A DNA stretch of 8,938 bases from the NCBI GenBank assembly GCA_003557805.1, contig PWNY01000109.1, positions 1 to 8,938 of the forward strand, read 5' to 3'. Position 1 is the first letter of the stretch. Every line of letters begins with the position of its first letter. This document shows positions 5,545 through 8,938 of this stretch, in pieces. A model generated the notes under the pieces. The model did no database searches, was not told the origin of the DNA, and was given only the letters and a program-made list of their open reading frames with translations. The stretch comes from Bacteroidales bacterium. GTDB taxonomy: Bacteria; Bacteroidota; Bacteroidia; Bacteroidales; UBA7960. The translations under genes were made by a program, and so were the position numbers.

Positions 5545-7116
5545 TTACCTTGCATAGGTCACCGCCCGGGTTTCCCTGATAACCGTGATCTTAATCTGTC
5601 CAGGATATGTCATCTCGGTCTGTATCTTCTTGCTAAGATCCTGGGATATCTGTTCGGCTTCCGCATCTGTTATTTTTTCACTGCCAACAATTACCCTGAG
5701 CTCCCGGCCAGCCTGTATTGCATATGTCTTGACCACGCCTGGATATGACAATGCCAGCTCTTCAAGGTCATTCAGCCTTTTTATATAGGACTCAACTACC
5801 TCTCTCCTGGCTCCCGGGCGCGCCCCCGATATAGCATCACACACCTGAATAATAGGAGATATTAAACTGGACATTTCAACCTCATCATGATGCGAGCCTA
5901 TGGCGTTGCAAACCTCCGGCTTTTCCTTGTATTTTTCAGCCAGTTTCATACCAAGCACTGCATGGGGAAGTTCAGACTCATTGTCAGGCACCTTGCCAAT
6001 ATCATGCAACAGGGCAGCCCTTTTCGCGATCTTTGGGTTTAACCCGAGCTCTGCAGCCATTGTGGCAGCAAGGTTTGCAACCTCCTTTGAATGCTGCAGC
6101 AGGTTTTGTCCATAAGAAGAACGATACTTCATCTTGCCGACAAGCCTGAGCAGCTCATGATGCATCCCATGTATACCAAGGTCTATAGCCGTGCGCTTAC
6201 CTATTTCAATAATTTCCTGGTCGATCTGTTTTTGCGTCTTTGAGACGACCTCCTCTATCCTTGCTGGGTGTATCCTGCCGTCAGTGACCAGCTTGTGAAG
6301 GGACAACCTGGCAATTTCACGCCTTACCGGGTCGAAACCGCTGAGTATTATAGCCTCAGGGGTGTCATCAACGATTATCTCAACTCCGGTTGCTGCTTCC
6401 AGTGCACGAATGTTCCTCCCTTCCCTGCCGATAATCCGTCCCTTTATCTCATCATTCTCAATAGGGAAGACTGAAACGGAATTCTCAATTGCAACCTCTG
6501 TAGCAGTTCTCTGAAGCGACTGTACAACAAGTTTTTTTGCTTCTGTATTGGCAGTCAGTTTGGCCTCGTCCATTATCTCCTTTATGTAGGACTGGGCATC
6601 AGACTGGGCTTCCACCTTAAGGGCCTCCAGGAGTTGTTGCCTGGCCTCCTGGGCAGACATACCGCTTATTGCCTCAAGCTGTTCCAGTTGCTGCTTGTAG
6701 CTTTTATCAAGATCAGCCTGTTTTTTGTTTAGTATCTCCAGCTGTGCGTTAAGATTATCCCTTATGGTATTTACTTCGTTCTGTTTCCTCTGAAGGTCCT
6801 CCATTTTCTGTGAAAAACCTGCCTCCCTCTGTTTCAGCCTGTTCTCAGCAGCAGATAGCTTCTGTGTTCCTTCAGAAACATATTTTTCATGTTCTTCCTT
6901 CAGCTGCAGGAATTTCTCCTTTGCCTGAAGTATTTTCTCCTTTTTCATCACCTCGGCTTCAGCTGTAGCCTCCTTAAGGATATGCTGACTCTTTCGGATT
7001 ATGGCTTTGCGCATAATGGTCCCTGCAATAAACACTCCCAGACCAAGAGCCGCAACTGCTACCACAATCATGGTGATTATACTTACGGTCGATAGCAATA
7101 TCATATTTAAGTTCAT
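5545..7116 (-). CDS. rny: Ribonuclease Y
   Basis: RNase Y is a membrane-bound endoribonuclease that starts mRNA decay. The 523-residue product has the full family layout: one N-terminal transmembrane helix (about 7-31), a long coiled coil (about 40-200), a KH RNA-binding domain with GRIIGREGRNIRALE (226-240), and an HD metal-dependent catalytic domain with His342, the paired His371-Asp372 in LLHDIGK, His409-His410 in GSHHDE, and Asp427. The family's C-terminal domain follows. The length is normal. Start 7116 (MNLNMILL) is chosen; Met5 at 7104 is an alternative. The start lies only 11 bases after the T-run that ends 6S RNA, with no consensus promoter between. The stop lies 7 bases from the stop of the convergent kinase gene. 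Confidence 0.97.
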   Translation of the reverse strand: MNLNMILLSTVSIITMIVVAVAALGLGVFIAGTIMRKAIIRKSQHILKEATAEAEVMKKEKILQAKEKFLQLKEEHEKYVSEGTQKLSAAENRLKQREAGFSQKMEDLQRKQNEVNTIRDNLNAQLEILNKKQADLDKSYKQQLEQLEAISGMSAQEARQQLLEALKVEAQSDAQSYIKEIMDEAKLTANTEAKKLVVQSLQRTATEVAIENSVSVFPIENDEIKGRIIGREGRNIRALEAATGVEIIVDDTPEAIILSGFDPVRREIARLSLHKLVTDGRIHPARIEEVVSKTQKQIDQEIIEIGKRTAIDLGIHGMHHELLRLVGKMKYRSSYGQNLLQHSKEVANLAATMAAELGLNPKIAKRAALLHDIGKVPDNESELPHAVLGMKLAEKYKEKPEVCNAIGSHHDEVEMSSLISPIIQVCDAISGARPGARREVVESYIKRLNDLEELALSYPGVVKTYAIQAGRELRVIVGSEKITDAEAEQISQDLSKKIQTEMTYPGQIKITVIRETRAVTYAR

Positions 7117-7127
7117 TTAATGTTTAT

Positions 7128-7149
7128 AAAAAAAGCCCGCATTAAATTC
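7128..7149 (-). terminator. 3' arm of the 6S RNA closing stem with U-tract
   Basis: The 3' arm GAATTTAATGCGGGCT (7149 to 7134) ends in seven consecutive T on the minus strand (one shared with the stem). It pairs with the 5' arm almost 190 bases away rather than with a local arm, so termination depends on the long-range fold of 6S RNA. The rny start codon follows 11 bases later. Confidence 0.6.
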
Positions 7150-7337
7150 AATGAGGTTTTATGAAACCCCTTGTATACATGGTTAGGGGGTTAGGATTTT
7201 TCGAACGTCCACTGCCCCTTTCGGGGATACTGCCGGTAAACCGGCAGTATTGAGGCCTGTTCTAGAAATCCCAAAACTTACCCTAAATTTTAGTAATGTT
7301 GAGTTTCAAAAACGTGCATTTGAATAAATGCGGGCTA
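7128..7337 (-). ncRNA. ssrS: 6S RNA, regulator of RNA polymerase
   Basis: 6S RNA folds to imitate an open promoter and binds the housekeeping RNA polymerase. On the minus strand AGCCCGCATT (7336 to 7327) pairs with AATGCGGGCT (7143 to 7134), and the pairing extends with ATTC/GAAT after a small internal loop. Seven T follow at once (7134 to 7128), an intrinsic terminator end. Inside, GGGATTT and AAATCC form an inner stem, and TTAGGG faces CCCTAA. There is a perfect 10-bp apical hairpin (7227-7236 with 7241-7250) and a small CCCC/GGGG hairpin (7215-7226). The size of about 200 bases, the single long rod and the position between zapA and rny fit 6S RNA; zapA also precedes ssrS in Escherichia coli. 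The exact 5' end is uncertain, and I see no convincing promoter directly before it. Confidence 0.85.
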
Positions 7338-7368
7338 TATCGAAATATTTTTCAAAGAACGATTTGTC

Positions 7369-7659
7369 TTACTCTTCCAGACTGCTATTCAACAATTTTT
7401 CAACTTCTTTCAGTTTACCGGTCAGCTCATCCTGTTTACCGGCTGTACCTTCTAAACGTAAATATTCAACTGCAAATTGCAGGCTGACCATTGCCAATAG
7501 GTCCTGTTTGTCCCTGAATGCAAAATTTTTTGCATATTCCTTCAATTTATCGTTGACCAGTGTTGCCGATCTCCTAAAGACCTCCTCCTCTGCTTCGCTG
7601 CTAACGGTAAGCCTGTAAGGTCGTTCTGCAATTATTACTGATATCAGTTGATCCCTCAT
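7369..7659 (-). CDS. zapA: Cell division protein ZapA
   Basis: ZapA binds FtsZ in the cytoplasm and bundles its filaments at the division site. The 96-residue protein shows the family pattern: an N-terminal beta region with IAERPYRLTV (10-19), the EEEVFRRSATLVNDKLKEY helix (24-42), DKQDLLAMVSLQFAVEYL (50-67), and a C-terminal coiled-coil helix to the end. The length is typical. Its ATG lies three bases after the stop of the upstream coiled-coil gene, so the two are very likely cotranscribed and translationally coupled. 6S RNA follows about 32 bases after its stop codon on the same strand. Confidence 0.93.
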   Translation of the reverse strand: MRDQLISVIIAERPYRLTVSSEAEEEVFRRSATLVNDKLKEYAKNFAFRDKQDLLAMVSLQFAVEYLRLEGTAGKQDELTGKLKEVEKLLNSSLEE

Positions 7660-7662
7660 GAA

Positions 7663-7956
7663 CTATTGTGCCTGTCTGTTTATAAGCACTGTTGTTTTTT
7701 CGATTTCCCGCAAAAGTTCTTCTATCTTTTGCTTTGCCCTGGATGATCCCGCCTCCCCCAGCGATTTGACTGTTTCTGTAAGGGTCAGCTCCTTTTCCAG
7801 CTTTGCGATGCGCTGTTCAGCCCGAATCAGCTCTGCCTGGATCTCGCTTTTCTCCTCCTCAAGGCTCTCAAGCCTTTCTCTCAGCTGTTTGTTGAGGGCA
7901 GCTAGTTTTTTAGCCTTGTTTTCTATACCCTCAACAATCAGTATGATATCATCCAT
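7663..7956 (-). CDS. Small coiled-coil protein upstream of zapA
   Basis: This 97-residue protein has no signal peptide or membrane segment. Residues 10-65 and 72-92 are heptad-like and rich in Glu, Lys, Leu and Ala, with a short break at GEAGSSRAK (67-75). That predicts a cytoplasmic dimeric coiled coil. Sequence alone gives no family name with confidence. It occupies the place where a ZapB-like ZapA partner would be plausible: promoter directly upstream, zapA three bases downstream. Proteins of this kind are often found before zapA in Bacteroidota, as I recall. Division function is inferred from context only. The start at 7956 is the first in-frame ATG after a strong -7 box, with a leader of about 40 bases. 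Confidence 0.8.
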   Translation of the reverse strand: MDDIILIVEGIENKAKKLAALNKQLRERLESLEEEKSEIQAELIRAEQRIAKLEKELTLTETVKSLGEAGSSRAKQKIEELLREIEKTTVLINRQAQ

Positions 7957-7965
7957 AGCATACAG

Positions 7966-7978
7966 GGCATTACATGCC
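7966..7978 (-). promoter_or_regulatory. Small hairpin in the leader of the zapA operon
   Basis: GGCAT (7966-7970) and ATGCC (7974-7978) form a perfect five-base-pair stem with a three-base loop in the minus-strand leader, ending nine bases before the coiled-coil gene's start codon. It could affect ribosome access, but a stem this short can occur by chance. Confidence 0.25.
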
Positions 7979-8003
7979 GTTGCAAAATTAGAATTATTTA
8001 TAT

Positions 8004-8034
8004 CAAATATACGAATTTTTTATTCTGAAAAAAA
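8004..8034 (-). promoter_or_regulatory. Promoter of the coiled-coil/zapA/6S/rny group
   Basis: The minus strand carries TATATTTG at 8011 to 8004, a perfect TAnnTTTG box. Exactly 19 bases upstream is TTTT (8034 to 8031), one base off the TTTG -33 element. The predicted start near 7997 leaves about 40 bases before the ATG at 7956. The promoter fills the 83-base gap behind trxB. Confidence 0.7.
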
Positions 8035-8039
8035 CATAT

Positions 8040-8938
8040 TTACTGGTCTGCCAGAAACCTTTCAGCCTCAATGGCAGCCATGCATCCTGTGCCTGCCGCT
8101 GTCACCGCCTGGCGGTAAACATGGTCCTGAACATCACCGGCTGCAAACACCCCCGGCACACTCGTTCTGACCGTTCCGGGTTTTGTGATCAGGTAGCCGT
8201 TTTCATCCATTTCAAGCTTGCCCCTGAATATATCGCTGTTTGGTGTATGCCCGATAGCGACAAAAAAACCTTCAATATCCAGACGCTTAACCTCGCCGGT
8301 CTTCACATTTTCAATCAGAACACCGTTAACGGTCTTATCGCCAACTATCTCCTTAGGTATGTGATTCCAAACGATCTCAATGTTCTCACCCTTCATTACC
8401 CTGTGCTGCATCGCCTTTGAGGCCCTAAGCTCATCCCTGCGGTGAATAAGGTAAACCTTTTTGCAAAGTTTTGAAAGGTAAGAGGCCTCCTCACATGCAG
8501 TGTCACCACCACCAACCACGGCAACTGTCTGCCCCCTGTAAAAAAAGCCGTCACAGGTTGCGCATGCCGATACTCCAAAACCGTTGAACTTTTGTTCGGA
8601 TTCCAGACCCAGCCATTTGGCAGAGGCACCAGTAGCGATAATGAGTGTTTCGGCAAGTATCTCCTTTTTATCATCGATAGTGACCCTGAAGGGTCTTTGA
8701 GACAGGTCAACATCAGTAGCAATACCAAAACGCACGTCCGTACCAAACCTTTCGGCCTGCTTCTGAAAGTCGTTCATCATATCAGGACCCTTCACACCTT
8801 CCGGATAACCCGGATAGTTTTCAACATCAGTGGTGATAGTTAACTGTCCGCCTGGCTGCAGACCCTGGTAAAGCAAGGGGTGCAGGTCAGCCCTGGCTGC
8901 ATAGATTGCAGCAGTATAGCCCGCAGGGCCGCTGCCCA
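8040..8938 (-). CDS. trxB: Thioredoxin reductase, N-terminal codons outside the window
   Basis: TrxB passes electrons from NADPH through FAD to thioredoxin in the cytoplasm. The visible 298 residues begin inside the first FAD-binding motif (GSGPAGYTAAIYAARA) and run to the stop at 8040, so roughly 10-15 N-terminal residues are missing. The redox-active CATC motif is encoded at 8553-8564, followed by DGFF. The NADPH-binding loop GGGDTACEEA comes next, and the C-terminal FAD loop GVFAAGDVQD is near the end; all are standard for the low-molecular-weight type. The open frame continues to the window edge, so the apparent TTG start at 8876 is internal. No clear terminator is seen before the next promoter at 8034-8004. 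Confidence 0.95.
   Translation of the reverse strand, partial: GSGPAGYTAAIYAARADLHPLLYQGLQPGGQLTITTDVENYPGYPEGVKGPDMMNDFQKQAERFGTDVRFGIATDVDLSQRPFRVTIDDKKEILAETLIIATGASAKWLGLESEQKFNGFGVSACATCDGFFYRGQTVAVVGGGDTACEEASYLSKLCKKVYLIHRRDELRASKAMQHRVMKGENIEIVWNHIPKEIVGDKTVNGVLIENVKTGEVKRLDIEGFFVAIGHTPNSDIFRGKLEMDENGYLITKPGTVRTSVPGVFAAGDVQDHVYRQAVTAAGTGCMAAIEAERFLADQ

Noticed and set aside
7200..7260. The two hairpins at 7215-7250 as a separate terminator for zapA
   Set aside because: No T-run follows either hairpin, and both fit inside the larger fold closed by the 7327-7336/7134-7143 stem.
7658..8170. A 170-codon plus-strand open frame opposite the coiled-coil gene and the end of trxB
   Set aside because: It runs antisense to two convincing genes and across their promoter. 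Its serine- and phenylalanine-rich product is the usual result of reading a Glu/Lys-rich coiled coil backwards.
8874..8876. TTG as the start of thioredoxin reductase
   Set aside because: The frame continues upstream with GSGPAGYTAAIYAARA, the essential FAD-binding motif, so the true start is outside the window.

Overview
The window reads as chromosomal DNA from a member of the Bacteroidota, probably of the Bacteroidales or a near relative. Three things point there. Promoters follow the TTTG-N19-TAnnTTTG pattern of the phylum's primary sigma factor, clearest in front of the tRNA. The gene order zapA - 6S RNA - rny is, as I recall, typical of the phylum. The sensor kinase has the signal peptide, TPR array, single membrane span and kinase layout common in this group. 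Most genes are housekeeping, and all but one lie on the minus strand. I see no CRISPR array, phage region or defence cassette.

Layout from left to right. Positions 1-49 hold the first 16 codons of an IS200/IS605-type TnpA (Y1) transposase reading out of the window, with the element's subterminal hairpin at 83-101. Next is a self-contained tRNA-Pro(GGG) unit on the minus strand: promoter 384-416, tRNA 299-372, terminator 251-293. Then come a PduO-type cob(I)alamin adenosyltransferase (428-988) and a LolD/MacB-type ABC ATPase without a permease beside it (1137-1865). Two exported thioredoxin-fold proteins follow in one probable operon (2653-3141, then 2020-2619), ending at a strong hairpin (1960-1992). 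The only plus-strand gene is a TPR sensor histidine kinase without a response regulator (3390-5537). It meets ribonuclease Y (5545-7116) tail to tail with 7 bases between the stop codons.

The right part is the most informative. A promoter at about 8004-8034 should drive a small coiled-coil protein (7663-7956), then zapA (7369-7659), then 6S RNA (about 7128-7337), then rny. The 6S RNA was identified here from its closing stem, its apical hairpins and its position. Its U-tract ends only 11 bases before the rny start codon, so rny is probably expressed through or from within 6S RNA. The window ends in a thioredoxin reductase gene (trxB, minus strand, from 8040) that lacks its N-terminal codons.

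The genes fall into a few functional groups. Thiol redox: trxB and the two exported thioredoxin-fold proteins; the latter would need a membrane electron donor that is not visible here. Division and RNA control: coiled coil, zapA, 6S RNA, rny. Cofactor and transport: the adenosyltransferase and the ABC ATPase. I find no strong case for a wholly new system. The best leads are the 6S RNA/rny junction, the coiled-coil partner of ZapA, and the small regulatory palindromes.
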